A stretch of 64,000 nt of DNA from Spirometra erinaceieuropaei (taxonomy: Eukaryota > Platyhelminthes > Cestoda > Diphyllobothriidea > Diphyllobothriidae): contig CACRXP010000727.1 of NCBI GenBank assembly GCA_902702965.1, positions 55,260 through 119,259 on the forward strand, given 5' to 3'. Each line of letters opens with the position of its first letter. The first letter of the stretch is position 1. A program made the translations under genes and the position numbers. Positions 48,001 to 59,646 of the stretch are shown one piece after another. The notes beneath the pieces are model-generated. The model made no database searches and was not told where the DNA came from. It saw only the letters and a list, made by a program, of their open reading frames with translations.

Positions 48001-51000
48001 GGAAAATGTAATCTCCTGCAGAGCTAGGAGAACTATCCTAGCATTAGCAGTTTTTCTGAAGTGACGAACAGGCAGGACTAGTTGAAGTAGGAATTGTCCG
48101 TAGTTTTCCAATGTTTGTCTTCGCATCCATAGCAATATAATATCCTCTGTTAGTAACTGACAGCCTGGGAGATCCGTTATATGCGTCCGATAACAACAAG
48201 AGTGGACGTGCTATCTTAGAAGTGAGCCTCAGGATGCGTGCAGAAATGTCAATAAATGATCGAATATGGCATTAAAATTACTCAAAGGATTCACAGGGTT
48301 TCTGGTCTGTAAAAACGCACTGTGACGCTGTGAACAGTTCCCTAAAGGTTAAATTCGTCAAAGAAAGGCCAACAGCTGCAATCTCAAAGGGGCGATCAAA
48401 AGGATTTCAAAGACCGAATTTAGAACACCGCGAAACTCCCTAAATAAAATCCCATTCCTACGAGATCCTGATTCCCTTCTGTTGTCAGATATCTCTCAAC
48501 CTCTTCATGATAAATCACCTTTAGTCTTCTAGTCCACAGGAGTTTTGTGCAAGCCGTCTAATTCTTTGCTGCAGTCTACATACTGTCTCTAGTATTTACA
48601 TTAAGTTGGCATTCCCTTTGGAGGCAATTCCAGTAGACAGGTAGTTCATCAGTCCACATTTTGCCGACCAGGAACGTCCGCCCCCATCTGATCTACCATC
48701 AACGAAGTCTCTGCGCATAGTCAAACGCAATATCCACTTTATATCGAAATTTCACCTATAAAAATTTGTTTCTACACCGTCAAGCCCGCCCTTTCACTTT
48801 TAATGCAAAATCTGTGATATAACTTGTCTAAATAGCAGGACCCAATATTATAACTGATTTGGCCATCTCGCCCTAAACTGGAAATACAATTTGCTTAACA
48901 GTGACGAGATATTTAGAGAGGTATTTTGCGGTAAACGTAATTTTAGCAAAATAAAACTGTTTACAATCTTCCGTGTAAGGTACTTCCAACTTGGATAACA
49001 ACATTGTACAGGATGAATTTGGATGATGAAACCGACCGCTTTAACCATATAATTTATTAACAAGCAGAAGATTCAAATGTGATTTTATCTGTAAATAAAA
49101 ACAGGCGAAAAATTTAATTAGTAAGACCAGATATCTTATCTACGTATGGCACGCGAAACGAACTGCATCGAGAGCGAATACCATCGCTAGCATGTCCGGC
49201 TGACGTGCACTCTCCATCTAGTCGCAGCCGTCCGATTACAATCGTTTTTTTTCGCCCATCCCAGACGTTCCTACCAAAGTGCATTTCTTACTGTGACGAA
49301 TAACTGGCGACGCGCGTTCACACACACTAGATTATAAAATACTATGACTCTACAATAAGGAAGTAGCTCAGTTTTTTCCTCACTAACTTTGTGACAGTTC
49401 TATCGTAAAAGTCAGCAAATGTATGGTAACTTCGGTATGGATGCTCTAAAAGTGCCTGCCAGCTAGGATTTGAAGAGAACGGTCGCATAGATAAAGCGCT
49501 ATTACTCAAGCTAGCTTGCAGGTTATCAAACCCCACTTTATGTACGTGCAATATAACGCTATTGCATTATGCGACAAATACTACATTAAAGTTAAGATTA
49601 GGTTCGCAAAGGGGCTCTAGAGGGAGGGCCTAATTGTTACAAATCAAAGTCTGACTTACATCCAACCCTGAGGATAGCCAATCCAGCACAAAGTTTGGAC
49701 CTACTTGGGGTTTTTACAATTCCAGTGATTCGCTTACTCGCTAGTAGGCTAGCTAGCGAGTAGTCTAGTAGTAGTAGTCTAGCTAGAACCATCGGTCGGA
49801 GCGCTGGTAACGAACTAACTCAGCAAATGCTTCTTATAACCTAAAGTGGGAAACTTACTAACCTCGTAGCGCTTTTCGGCCCATGACTTAGTTCTTGAAG
49901 ATTTCGCACATTTTTTGCGCCATGAGATTTGCTTTCCTCATTGTTGCTAGATAAGTGAAACTTTAACTACTATTCATCCATTTACATACGTTGGAGTAGA
50001 GGCACTGCAATTGAGTTCCGAGCTCAGTTATACAACATAGTTAGAGGAAATGCTTAGTAGCTGGATCGTCAAGGGGAATAAATGGTGACTTGTGCTTAGT
50101 GTAACTTCTGCAGTTTTTTTAAAAAACCCTCGTGATCGAAAGTAACGGCTGGAATAAAAGAATGGCGAAGTTTGTCTGCAATATGTATCTCTTTGTTATT
50201 CTGCCATGGAAAAAGACTCCCTTCACCACTTTACCTGCGATTTAAATGAATACTAAGATGACCGTCAAGCAATTGCTCGCAAGCAGCACAAATCTTCGGG
50301 CAGGGTCTAGCTGCCTTAGCCGTAGTTGGTTGATTGCCTTCCCACCGCATTTGATACTCCGGTCGCACGAAGTTAATTATGCTTGGTAGGGAAATTAAGG
50401 CTAGGCCCTGCGCAACGCTCTGGAAGACTGGTTTGCTACACTTCTGCTTATAAATGCACTTTTAATGTCGATTCCGGACATCATGTAGACCCCAACGAAG
50501 CGTTTTGTGTGATCTATAAGGTCCCATCGAGCTATCCTAAACCACTGGACCAGCGCCGGTTAGCAACAGCAGAGGCGGTTTCATCAGGTTGCGAAAACCA
50601 ATCTTGTGCGCACAGAAGAACCACGTTTAGGCTCCGCGCCTACAGTGGTCGAAGGTCGACTAACGCTGAAATTCTCCCCGCGCCTTCCTCTCTCACCCCG
50701 CCCCTGACAGTGACTGCTATAACTCCTCCCCCTCCTCCCCACAGTCCCACAACCCGGCCTGTGTTTTAGGGCGAAATTTTTACTTCTACCCCGTTTCCAT
50801 ATAATTGTACTGACCCGACGAGAATCTATCGAAAGCTACGTATGCTCGCAATCCCGTCTTCTGATTACAGCTTTGGGAAGTTTCGCAACTCTGCATCGTA
50901 AATTGTCAACTCAGCCCACTTATAGTAACCATACTTTGTTAAATTTCCAGGATATAGCACGATTAGGACTATGTCGAATATTATTTTGGACAAGGCCTAA

Positions 51001-54000
51001 TTCCATCTATCATTTCACGGACTCTTTTGAGGCAAAATGAGGACGTCTGTAAATAAGTGAGGGGCGGTTTAAAAAAGACAGACTTACGTACCCAGTCCGT
51101 AAAGATGTAACTGTAATACTGATTTGTCATGTTGTACTCGGCGATCTAAAGGAAAAAAAGGTTGCATCAGGGCGTCATCATTGAGAAACGATAGAGAAAG
51201 GTCCAACAAAATCCTAAAGCAGGCTTTCCAGTAAAATGTTTTTGAATCTACGAAGCAGAGTTATGCTTTGGTATATCTTTGTCGTACCTCAGCCGATGCC
51301 AAAATATACTCCTGTCTGTCGGCGGAACCCCGCATATAAAATAGATTGTGAAATCTTACAAAATGATATTTAGATGTCAGAACACTCATTTTTGGTGTTT
51401 TGGGATTTTACGTTTTATTAGAACACATAACTTGATGCATGCGGACTAGTTCTATTGCAAAGAGGTAATTTGGGCTATTTGTACAACTAGAATAACACAA
51501 TTTTCTATTGCAAAGTAGCCAAATTTTCAGTCAGCTCGATCCCGCATTCTAAAAGCCTTCTAAGGTATGCACTGATTCAACAGTGGAAGTGAAGTTAGCA
51601 GCTCCCGTAGTACTTGCGCATCATTTCGTTCGCGTAAATCAGTTAGATGAAAGGCGAAGGCTGGTGTTACCTACTACGGGTATTCGAATTTAGCTATGGA
51701 AGACCTTGGGATTACTCCAGACAAAATGTGCCAATGAGATAGGCTGACGAAAATATGTCCGGATGTGCCGATGTTTGTGATGCTTAAAAGAAAACGAAAG
51801 GTGGTACACAAACGTGCTAACCTGCTAAGCATATCGTGCTAATAGTATTATTCGGTTAATTTTGAGATAGGGCGGAATTTACGTTTGCAAGAGTTTTCGT
51901 GGGACCCGTTGGAGGAAAACTGACATAGCATTGACGCCTTACTGTTACGGAGTCCGGTAGGAAAACTGTATGCGAAAATGTGTGAGGACAAAAGTATTTA
52001 ACGAGTCACTGAGATAAGGATAGTATAAAGCAGATGTACAGGCGTCTCATAAACTGTCTTCTAAGTGTGTTTCTAGGAAAATGCGTCAGTGTTTTATTCG
52101 AATCTAATAATAAGTGTCCCAACGCATAGGCTAGACGAGGCCTTTCTGCATAAAGAACTTTGCTTATGAACGATGTTTTCCTCTCAATAATTATAGCAAT
52201 TACACTCCTTCCTATTGGAAGCCAACTATTAATATCATGTGTCCTAATTTTCACAAACACTGGAGTATTGAAGCTAGAATTTTATTAAATATGGGGTTTT
52301 CAAACAGAGCTGTCTGAAATAATACTATTAAAGAGATTTTCATAAGGTTATCGACAAAGAAAAGGAAGACTGGAATGGCCAGTTCTGGTTCGTTAGTCGT
52401 CGTCAGCCAGCCTAAGCAAACCCCATGTGTACAAGGCCGAGATTCGAACCCACGTTTTCGGTCACCAAGCACTAGCTAGTCAAGCATTCTAACCACTGAG
52501 ACACGGACTCCTTGTCCTGTTGATTATGATCGAGAAAATTAACTAATTCGTCTGATTACGGAACGCGGTCGTTCGGTTATCTCATAGACCTTAAACTGGA
52601 ATATATACGCAAAGATAGAAGTATCGGTCTCCGCAGTCTAATCGGTGGGCTCCCATTTACCAAAAGTCGGCCACTGAACACGATGAGCACCCTACACTGC
52701 GTTTCACAAGAGGTGTTCGGAAAGATTACAACTGACTTATTCGGATTCGGTGACCCTCAGTGTCAAAACAATGATTATAACTTTACCGACTATATTTTTT
52801 TCTACAAATTAGCAGGGTAGGCCACATGTTAAGACATGCCACCTCAGTTTATTTTGACACCACAGCAAACCAGTTTGCAAACGAACTGAACGAATTTGTC
52901 TTCTCGCAGACTCGACAAACTTAAATCTGTTTGGGACCGACCCAACTCTTCTCAAATAAAAATGGATTGTAGGTGGCTTCATTCGTGCTTTATGCTGTCT
53001 GCATGGCAGAAATTACCACGCAGCAACTGCCCTTGGCCTGTGCTGCTTATCTGTTTCTTGTAATTATTTAGTTTCGTATTATTTTTGAAAGCATAATTAG
53101 CTCATCGTTTCACCGACTGCTAACTGTGTCGCGTCAGGAGTCAGCAGTACCCATTTAAATATCAAGCAAACCACCACTTGGATTGTGCGGCATAGAGAAA
53201 AGGGTGCCGCTGCAGTGGATAAAGACCCTGTCAGTGTCGGAATTCGTGTGCTGAAAACAAAATTACTTCCTATGCTTTTTCAAATCTTTTTTGGAAAAAA
53301 CGTTCAGCCACTTTTCTCCGGCGTTCCTAACAAGCATTTTACATACATGCAGCTTGGGAGGGGCTCGCGTAACTAAGCATCTGTCTAAGACGTCTGCAGT
53401 CCAATTCATGGAGAGCGGACCACGGGTGGGAAGAAAGGAGGAATTAAAGTACCACACTACTGCTGTGCGTCATTTAGAATGAGCCAAGAGTAGTAGGCGA
53501 GGACCTGCACCGGCCATTCGGACCATAAATAAACGTGAAGGGAGACGCGGGATAGGGAGTTACTAAAGAGTTTGTCATTGTTGGAAGAAACTACAAAGAA
53601 TTAAAATGTCCAGAATATAATCTTAAGGAATATAATGAAAGGAAATTATCTTGAAAGGATGCCTACATACAGCCAGCTGTTTTTATCCAAACTGACGGTT
53701 TGACGGTGACAAGACTCCGTAGGGATTCCTGAAAAAAGCTCCTCGGGGAGGCTTTAGACCAGGCTATGTGCAAAAATACCTGTGACATGTTTACATTTTA
53801 TTTTTTTGTGCCTCCTATGTCTGACATCTCTAAGACAGTAAGAAGAAGGACGATAGCTGCATAAAAACGGGAATGAAGGAATCCTCTCCGACTGCAGCGG
53901 TTTGAAGGTAACCAAAAGCACAATCATGCTGAGGGTTTTAATGGATAATCTATGTGTAGCTAAAATATAACGATAAAGGTGACTCCTGGTTGGGAATCCT

Positions 54001-57000
54001 ACCAGTGTGGTGTCTGCTGCATCATCCAATGTGCTCCGCTTCGGCGCTAAGAAGAAAGTGGCCAGAGGAACTGACAACAACTTCAAATCCAAACAAAATT
54101 TAAAACCACACAAGCGCCCACTGCTGACTTACCAGATCCAGGAATTCGGGGATTTCTGACTGCGGAATATCCACCACAAAACGAAACTGTGACATTGTCG
54201 CACGGAAGTACTTAATGACGTATTTATGCGCCATATCATGGCTGTCCCATTTGCGCATAATGGCATCGCCTTTGAAGTGCGACAGCAAACTTTCAAATTT
54301 TTCAAGTCCTTAAGGAAAACGCAGTCATTCAGTTTATTTAAAACCCACTTTTTATTTAGGTACAGCAATAATTAACCAGCACATAAACTAAATGCATGCA
54401 AAGACAAACGAAAGTGCACACTGAAATATCAAATAGGGGTCAAGGAAAGCGACATTTTGTGACAAGCCAACTTTTCCTTCTTAGCACTATAAAGAGACAC
54501 TCATACTTGTACTAGGAATCGTGTATTTACTCCCGTATGATGTGTCAAGATGTTTGCCTCTGATACTTAAGAAATAATTTCCTGTAAACTGAAAGTAACT
54601 TTTGTAGATTAGATCATTTTGTGACTATTATCTCAACATAATTGCCAATTCATCGATCAAACGTGGTGAAGGAATACATCGCGATTGAAAAGAATTTCAT
54701 TATCCAAAAGACCAGAAAATGTTTGACATCGACGGAACCGTAGTCGAACATTGCAGCATCATGAAATCTGAACACTTTTGTCCTCCCTGTGGCCGCTAAG
54801 TCTGACGGGCTATTTCTGCGAGTAAGAGATTAAGAGTAAGAATTCTTAAGTCTACATAATAAGGGAATGTTAAATGCTATAACTGTTTCCTAAACAGCCC
54901 TTCTCAATAACACCAGAAAAGGGACGAAATGGAGAGCATCGCGTGAAAGGTCGGCTTTTTAAATCTTTTCAAAAACATACACTACTAACCAGTGGATGGT
55001 TGAGCCAAACTTTACACGACTTAAAGTTCAAGTATCTACCGTTTGCGCGGGAAGGGCCGTATGTAAGCTATTAAAGTTTTCTTCAGATGTCTGAGATCAT
55101 TCAAGGGGAAATTTCAATAATTAAAATTTCTGTGTAGCCAGTCGCACTGATGGAACCAGCAGCTTTTTAATAAAGCCTGCCTTAATAAACATTTGCAAAT
55201 AATTTTCCTTTTCATTCTCGGTTGTCTGCTACATTCTCCTGATAACTCGGCCGTCACATCTGGCCAGGGCTTAATAGCCCATTTTTTAAATAAAATAATC
55301 TAAAATAATGTAATCTATTCGTGTTTGGTTGCTTCTATTGTCATTTTATGTTTCCCCCAGGGTGTTTACTAGCTTTATCGATAATTCTTTCAGATGTGCC
55401 ACTGTTAGTTATTGGTAGATATTTCCCTACCCACATCTGGGAACTGTTGATTTCTTGTCTATTCTATTGAATGTCAGTCGCAATTTGCGCACGCCTTAAT
55501 GAACACCTTAGGCTATCGTTAGTCGTTCGGCATCACACTGAGCCTAATGTAATGTTTGTATTCAGCCGCTGATCTCGCCTTCTTTTCGACAAGCGAGCTC
55601 ACAACACACTTTATTGCTGCATGAACAAGAAGATTAACGAAAACCTATGCAAGTTTGTGATACTGTTTTGATGTGTTCTGAGGACACACCAAATACGAAC
55701 TAGACGGACAAGCTCTAAATACTCCCAAGCTAACTCGGAAGGATCCCATGTAAAGGGATTCTTTACAGACTACTCTTACTGATCATTTAGTACACATCCT
55801 AAGTTTGTATGACATGAAAATTCTTTACACGAAGCGGAATTTTGCAGTCCTCACCAGCAGAGAAAAACCGCAATTCTTCATGGCTGGTAATGAAAAGTCT
55901 GTCTAAATTAACCTAAAAACGATGTCAATTCTTTCAAGCGATTAATCTGCCTGTTTAGTTTTCTAAAAACGGTGTGCACATTAGGCTCTTTCGATTGAAA
56001 TTTTCCAGGTAACTAACCGTGGCTGCTCTCCTTCTTCAGTCTCGCTCGCGAGCACATCGATGACATCTGACAAACGACCACCTTTGATTACTAAGCCTCA
56101 AAAAATTACAAGTTTCCGTTGGTCTACTTACGGTTACTCAAGACTGTCACATAGCCAAAAAAGGTTAAAATAGCATTTTACCCTTGACTAAACAATAAGT
56201 TGGTCCTTCGTTACCTTATACCTTGGCAAAGTTTTCATAACATACAACCAGGTGATACCACGTAGAAATTGCGAAAAGGAGAAAAACTAACACAGCTACC
56301 GGTGTAATTACTCCCTATCTCGTTGGTTGTTTGTCTTTTGTATGCAAAGAACTGATTATTTTAGGGTGACGACAGTCTTGCCTTCATCATCAGCGTAAAT
56401 GATGCCGAGTTGCTTCCAGTCTTCAGCTTCCTCGATGAACCTTCGAAGAACGCGACCCACTTCATTGTATGAGGGATGCAGATTGATAGAGTAATTTTGG
56501 AGGGGCTCGTCATCACCCCACTGGACCACCACGTAGGGTATGCCGTACTTCTGAGCGACCCACAGCGCTTGTGTCGAGGCAGGGCTGCTATTGGGTCCAA
56601 AAACCGTGATCACTTGGTCCGCAAGCAGCTCACATGCTTTAAGGAGAGCACAGACTCAGTTAAAACCCTGTTCACCCTATTCTAGACAGTTTGGCTGACA
56701 TTCAAACAGTACTTACATTAAACTAGAGCACGTTCTTCTAATGATAAGAACAAACTGTCACTGTGACACTAAAATACAGCAAACACCCTTTAGTAATTTC
56801 AATTAAAGGACAAAATTAACACACATTTCATTACAAGCGGATGTGAAAAACCTTAAAATGTACCGGCAAACTATAGTCGGGAAACCAGAGAGGTTGCTTA
56901 CAAAGAGGAAACTGTAGTTAAATGACGGGGTCCAAACGGACGCACCTACATTCTGCTTCTCATCCCTTGGCTGTCTTTGGTCGACCGCTTTGCCCTTAAA

Positions 57001-59575
57001 TGAGGCTGTGTAAGTCTAAATGAAATTTTAAACAAGCGCTGGGATATATTTTGGAATCACTTTGAGAGCGAGCGAAGGGTCGGGCACAGGTAAAAATTAC
57101 GTACTGTTCTGACTATCAAGTTCTCTTCGTAGACCTATCATTAGGGGGAAATATAAAACGACAGAAAAACCCATGATTCATGGAATTCGATTAGTTTGTT
57201 CTTCACCGGTCTCTAAAGATGACTTCAGAACAAAAAGCCAGCACACTGTTAATACATGTCGCCCAACAGTATCAATATCTACTCCAGTAGACAACCAAGT
57301 GTTCTAGACCTGTAGTTCCTTTTTTAGTGGCACACAAGTCACAAATCTATCATCACACGAAATCTACACAAGTAATCGGAGTGGGCTTTTGCCAGCCGTA
57401 ATATTTTTTTGAGACAGCCAAATCTACTTGCATTGGAACACACTGAGCGGCGATCGCTTGCAAGTAACATACTTTTTGTCAGTTGAAGTGCTTAAACTGC
57501 ACATTCTCTGATTTTAGACAATCCGGGAATTACGAGAACGTTTAATATAAACAGAAGATAATGAGGGTGCCCTTACCAACTTACGATCCACTCCTGAATC
57601 TAAATGAAGTTTCACTTTATTAAGGGAATAAAACTCCCCCCCTTTTAATTCAACGGTTTTGGGTATAAAGGGATGTTATTTGGGTTACAGGATATCATAA
57701 TAATTCGTTCGAAAGCCGGCATCATGACGTAGCTAAAATATCGTGGGATTTTGCTGCAGGACAATTAATATTACAATCCTACTTAAGTAATCCTTTTAAG
57801 TCGAAAACGTATTTCACAATTTCGGTCAACATTTCATGAAGTGACTTATCTATTGCACTAGCTATAATTTCGGTTAGCACCTATAAACCTTAGTTTAAAT
57901 TGATTTAGTCCAAAGTAGCGGTTAATTTTTGAAAAAGTTAAAAAGCAACAGGAATGTTTTTGTTCGAAGTTTTCTGCTGATTTTTCAGTTGACTTCCGGA
58001 GTACTTCCTCCTAACTGGTCAGAGTTAAAGGCATGACAAAAATCAACTCCCTGGGTAGAAAACGAACAAACCTGCTTTTGTGGCAGCAAAAGCGTTTCGA
58101 GCACTGATGCGTTTTATCAGAGGAACCAGTGTGATCTGATGTGACTGTCCGCTCAGTAGTTCAGTGAGTTTCCTATTAGCTGCTGTTATCGCCTTTTGAA
58201 TGACTGTGGTTTGTCCTTCGTACTGCCCTTCAATGATGAATCCTGACAGTGGAAAATAGAAGATAAATGTTTAATGACTGGCACCCTTCCGTGGTCATTT
58301 TGCAAACTATGCATCTTACTGGCAGTCCTTGGAGAGCATACCGAAGCACACCTATCTGCAGATGTTTCTGCTACTGCTTCATGAAATTTGGACGAAACAT
58401 TTGCTATTTAAAAGCATCAACTTACAAGATGTTGATTCTCGCAGAGGCATGGTATGATAGCTTATTTTAATGGGCAGCGGTTTATTTTACAGAGGAACAA
58501 TAAGGAATTATTTAAAAAAGACATTCCGTTAGCCGAACAATATATCCACATTTTCAGTATTTAACATCATTTTTGCCGCAAAATTAGTGGATTTAAAAAT
58601 TTGAGGCAACTGTAATTTTACAGTCCTCTCTATCAGACACCAAGTTTGCAGAAAAGCGTAGTCATATTTTCAACTGAAACCTTCAGATATACACCTCAGA
58701 ACATTCCTAAGGGGAAATAGCTAAGCAAATTAATCCACATATCTGCATGGACTCAAAAAGCCCGTGGTTCACTGTCGCTAACATTTAAACGGAAAACGAA
58801 GATTAGGATTGGAAAAGCCGTTGAAACTCGCGAAACATGATAGAAAACTGGCGGAAAATAGAGATGTTGTATATCGCCGATCCGCGTATTCTCCTCGAGC
58901 ATAATGTATTGTTTAGAAAAGATGTAACAGAAGCCATTTTGTATCTTTTAATCCAATGACGGTTTATTTCCCGGCGGAAAGGGCCCCAGGTTGATATTCA
59001 TTTGGCTGCATAGTTCAATAAACTGGGCGTGACAGAGAGATGCTACACGATATAATTAGTTGCATTACTACGATATATGGTTTGTCTATGATTTCAAGCA
59101 TAACTAAGGAAAGTACGGTGGTACTGCATGACCAGCGCCCAAAGAGGCGCCCAGCATCTAATGCGTGTCTCCCATGGGCGGCTGTTTTAACCCACACTCG
59201 AGATACTTGCCAAGAGGCTAAATAAATTTAGTTCACATAGGGAAAAATTTTGTCATGAAGATTTCAATCTTCTTATAAATTTTTCTGGTGTTTGAAAGAA
59301 GCCTAACAGATGTTTTGCCGGTTCTCAGGCAAACTTCTTACAACAGTCTGAGATTTGAATCGGCCACTTCCTCTAAAATCCACCCAATTTTTATTACATT
59401 TCTTGCCAAGACAGTATAAGGCATTTGTCTGTGGGATTCCCCAGCGTACTGAGAGAAAGAATCTCTGATTGAATGACCGCCTGCTGAAAGACTTACCAAC
59501 GTTGAGTTCTTGGGTATCGCAAATAGCGCGACCAGAGAGCAACAGAACGAAAGTAAGTAACCACAGTTCTTGCAT
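41794..59575 (-). CDS. Ionotropic glutamate receptor subunit (kainate/AMPA type), exons missing at a gap
   Basis: Ten exons on the minus strand: 59575-59497, 58242-58072, 56636-56382, 54308-54133, 51145-51092, 47953-47759, [missing], 45529-45349, 45230-45013, 42604-42382, 42074-41794. The first six give 310 residues: signal peptide and most of the amino-terminal domain. The last four give 300 residues: M1, pore loop, M3 (SYTANLAAF), S2 and M4. Family members have about 850-950 residues, so roughly 240-300 are not seen; these include all of S1. A glutamate-gated cation channel in neuronal or muscle membranes is implied. S2 keeps the ligand-binding Glu (ILESSVNEY). Two introns are GC-AG. The kainate-versus-AMPA choice is not settled, though NLDSKGYG and the NTD look kainate-like. 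Confidence 0.93.
42173..42185 (+). repeat. Poly(G) run of 13 in a receptor intron
   Basis: Thirteen consecutive G (C on the gene strand) in the short 307-base intron before the M4 exon. Homopolymer length may be unreliable in assembly. Confidence 0.85.
42382..42604 (-). CDS. Receptor exon with S2 ligand-binding segment
   Basis: 223 bases after TATCGCAG, reading [14 protein letters not shown], then [20 protein letters not shown] and [14 protein letters not shown]. The ILESS Glu is the conserved agonist contact. The exon ends CAAG before GCAAGT, a consensus GC donor. The nearby GTAAGC (42377) would put a stop codon into the next exon. Confidence 0.96.
42605..45012 (-). other. Receptor intron between the M3 and S2 exons (2.4 kb)
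   Basis: GTAAGC donor and CGCAG acceptor. It contains a weak tRNA-like B-box segment near 42735-42755. A GC-richer region with frames on both strands lies at 43980-44475. The word gggctaccaactacca occurs at about 43650 and again at 43900. No exon was found. Confidence 0.6.
45013..45230 (-). CDS. Receptor exon with M3 and start of S2
   Basis: 218 bases after TTTTCGCAG. It reads [20 protein letters not shown], then [20 protein letters not shown] (M3 with the conserved gate motif), and [20 protein letters not shown]. The agonist-contact Ser/Thr pair is S-S here. The donor is GTAAGC after GAA. Confidence 0.97.
45349..45529 (-). CDS. Receptor exon with M1 and pore loop
   Basis: 181 bases after TTACTGCAG. 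It encodes [20 protein letters not shown] (M1), then [32 protein letters not shown] and the first base of Gly. The Q/R-site codon is CAA (Gln), and the next residue is Lys, where vertebrate AMPA and kainate subunits have Gln. The donor is GTTTGC, followed by a 118-base intron. Confidence 0.96.
47028..47093 (-). repeat. Inverted repeat arm A beside the gap
   Basis: About 62 of 66 bases match the reverse complement of 47336-47401. The shared core is aaaattacgttttcttccaa followed by ttctatactcaaatgagga-like sequence. The two arms are separated by 242 bases. Confidence 0.85.
47336..47401 (+). repeat. Inverted repeat arm B, cut off by the gap
   Basis: It pairs with 47028-47093 and ends at the first N. 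Upstream of it, 47170-47360 resembles a diverged segment at 61770-61930, so it belongs to a dispersed repeat family. Confidence 0.85.
47402..47579. other. Assembly gap (178 N)
   Basis: A run of N between the last visible NTD exon and the M1 exon of the receptor gene. Its left edge coincides with the end of one arm of an inverted repeat. The true gap size is not known from the sequence. Confidence 0.99.
47759..47953 (-). CDS. Receptor exon 6: NTD segment before the missing part
   Basis: Sixty-five codons after TATCACAG, beginning [20 protein letters not shown], which continues the IFT(T)LD...L....Y...NIT pattern. The later part ([20 protein letters not shown]) is more divergent. The donor GTGAGC follows CTA in phase 0. 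Confidence 0.7.
47954..51091 (-). other. Receptor intron 5 (3.1 kb)
   Basis: Mostly AT-rich. A GC-richer plus-strand frame at 50383-50769 (128 codons, Pro/Thr/Ser-rich end) shows no known domain and is probably repeat. The CTAG tract at 49734 is the other notable item. Confidence 0.5.
49734..49790. repeat. CTAG-rich palindromic tract
   Basis: The sequence tactcgctagtagg is followed by ctagctagcgagta, giving a small hairpin. Repeated tagtag and ctagctag words follow. It lies in receptor intron 5. Confidence 0.7.
51092..51145 (-). CDS. Receptor exon 5: small NTD exon
   Basis: Eighteen codons, [18 protein letters not shown], equivalent to the MMTEYYHYIFTTLD segment of kainate receptors. The acceptor is TTTCCTTTAG. 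The donor GTACGT gives phase 0, which fits exon 6; an alternative GTAAGT four bases later would break the frame. Confidence 0.88.
51146..54132 (-). other. Receptor intron 4 (3.0 kb)
   Basis: GTAAGT donor and CCTTTAG acceptor. It contains the tRNA-like SINE head at 52436-52511. Open frames at 53185-53482 and 53754-54113 carry no recognisable motif. Confidence 0.55.
52436..52511 (-). repeat. tRNA-derived SINE head
   Basis: Read on the minus strand, ggagtccgtgtctcagtgg carries an A box and cgtgggttcgaatctcgg carries a perfect B box (GGTTCGAATC at 52450-52441), about 45 bases apart. The ends do not form an acceptor stem, so this is a SINE or tRNA pseudogene, not a tRNA. Confidence 0.6.
54133..54308 (-). 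CDS. Receptor exon 4: amino-terminal domain
   Basis: 176 bases from CCTTAAG to GTAAGT. It completes the Gly of DDEG and reads [20 protein letters not shown]. It then continues to [20 protein letters not shown], matching the F.VI.D......IL segment of the family. Confidence 0.85.
56382..56636 (-). CDS. Receptor exon 3: amino-terminal domain
   Basis: 255 bases reading [20 protein letters not shown], then [14 protein letters not shown] and [13 protein letters not shown]. The FGP(N)S and GIP(Y) blocks are classic for glutamate-receptor NTDs. The donor is GC (GAAG then GCAAGA): no GT donor nearby keeps the phase needed by exon 4. Confidence 0.93.
58072..58242 (-). CDS. Receptor exon 2: amino-terminal domain
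   Basis: 171 bases from CTGTCAG to GTTTGT, reading [20 protein letters not shown] and continuing to FAATKA. It corresponds to the first beta strand and helix of the LIVBP-like amino-terminal domain. Phases match exons 1 and 3. Confidence 0.8.
59497..59575 (-). CDS. Receptor exon 1: start codon and signal peptide
   Basis: ATG at 59575 opens [20 protein letters not shown], a textbook signal peptide with a likely cleavage after the Ala/Cys region. The exon ends in phase 1 at GTTG before GTAAGT. An upstream in-frame extension uses only a TTG, so this ATG is preferred. Confidence 0.85.
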
Positions 59576-59637
59576 TGTCGAATTTGCACTTTTTCGCTGA
59601 AAGGTACAATCAGTGAAACTGCTTAACAAAAACTGCT

Positions 59638-59646
59638 GTATATAAG
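59638..59646 (-). promoter_or_regulatory. Possible TATA box of the receptor gene
   Basis: TTATATAC lies 64-72 bases upstream of the start codon on the minus strand. The spacing would suit a short 5' UTR, but an upstream untranslated exon is equally possible. Confidence 0.25.

Larger units (their letters stand above)
54309..59496 (-). other. Receptor introns 1 to 3
   Basis: Intron 3 (56381-54309, GC-AG, 2.1 kb), intron 2 (58071-56637, 1.4 kb) and intron 1 (59496-58243, 1.25 kb). All are AT-rich. Near 59130-59190 in intron 1 a GC-richer patch gives overlapping frames without motif. Nothing else was recognised. Confidence 0.55.

Noticed and set aside
51082..51091. GTAAGT as donor of receptor exon 5
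   Set aside because: It is a better consensus than GTACGT, but it adds four bases and destroys the frame into exon 6. The in-frame GTACGT was preferred.
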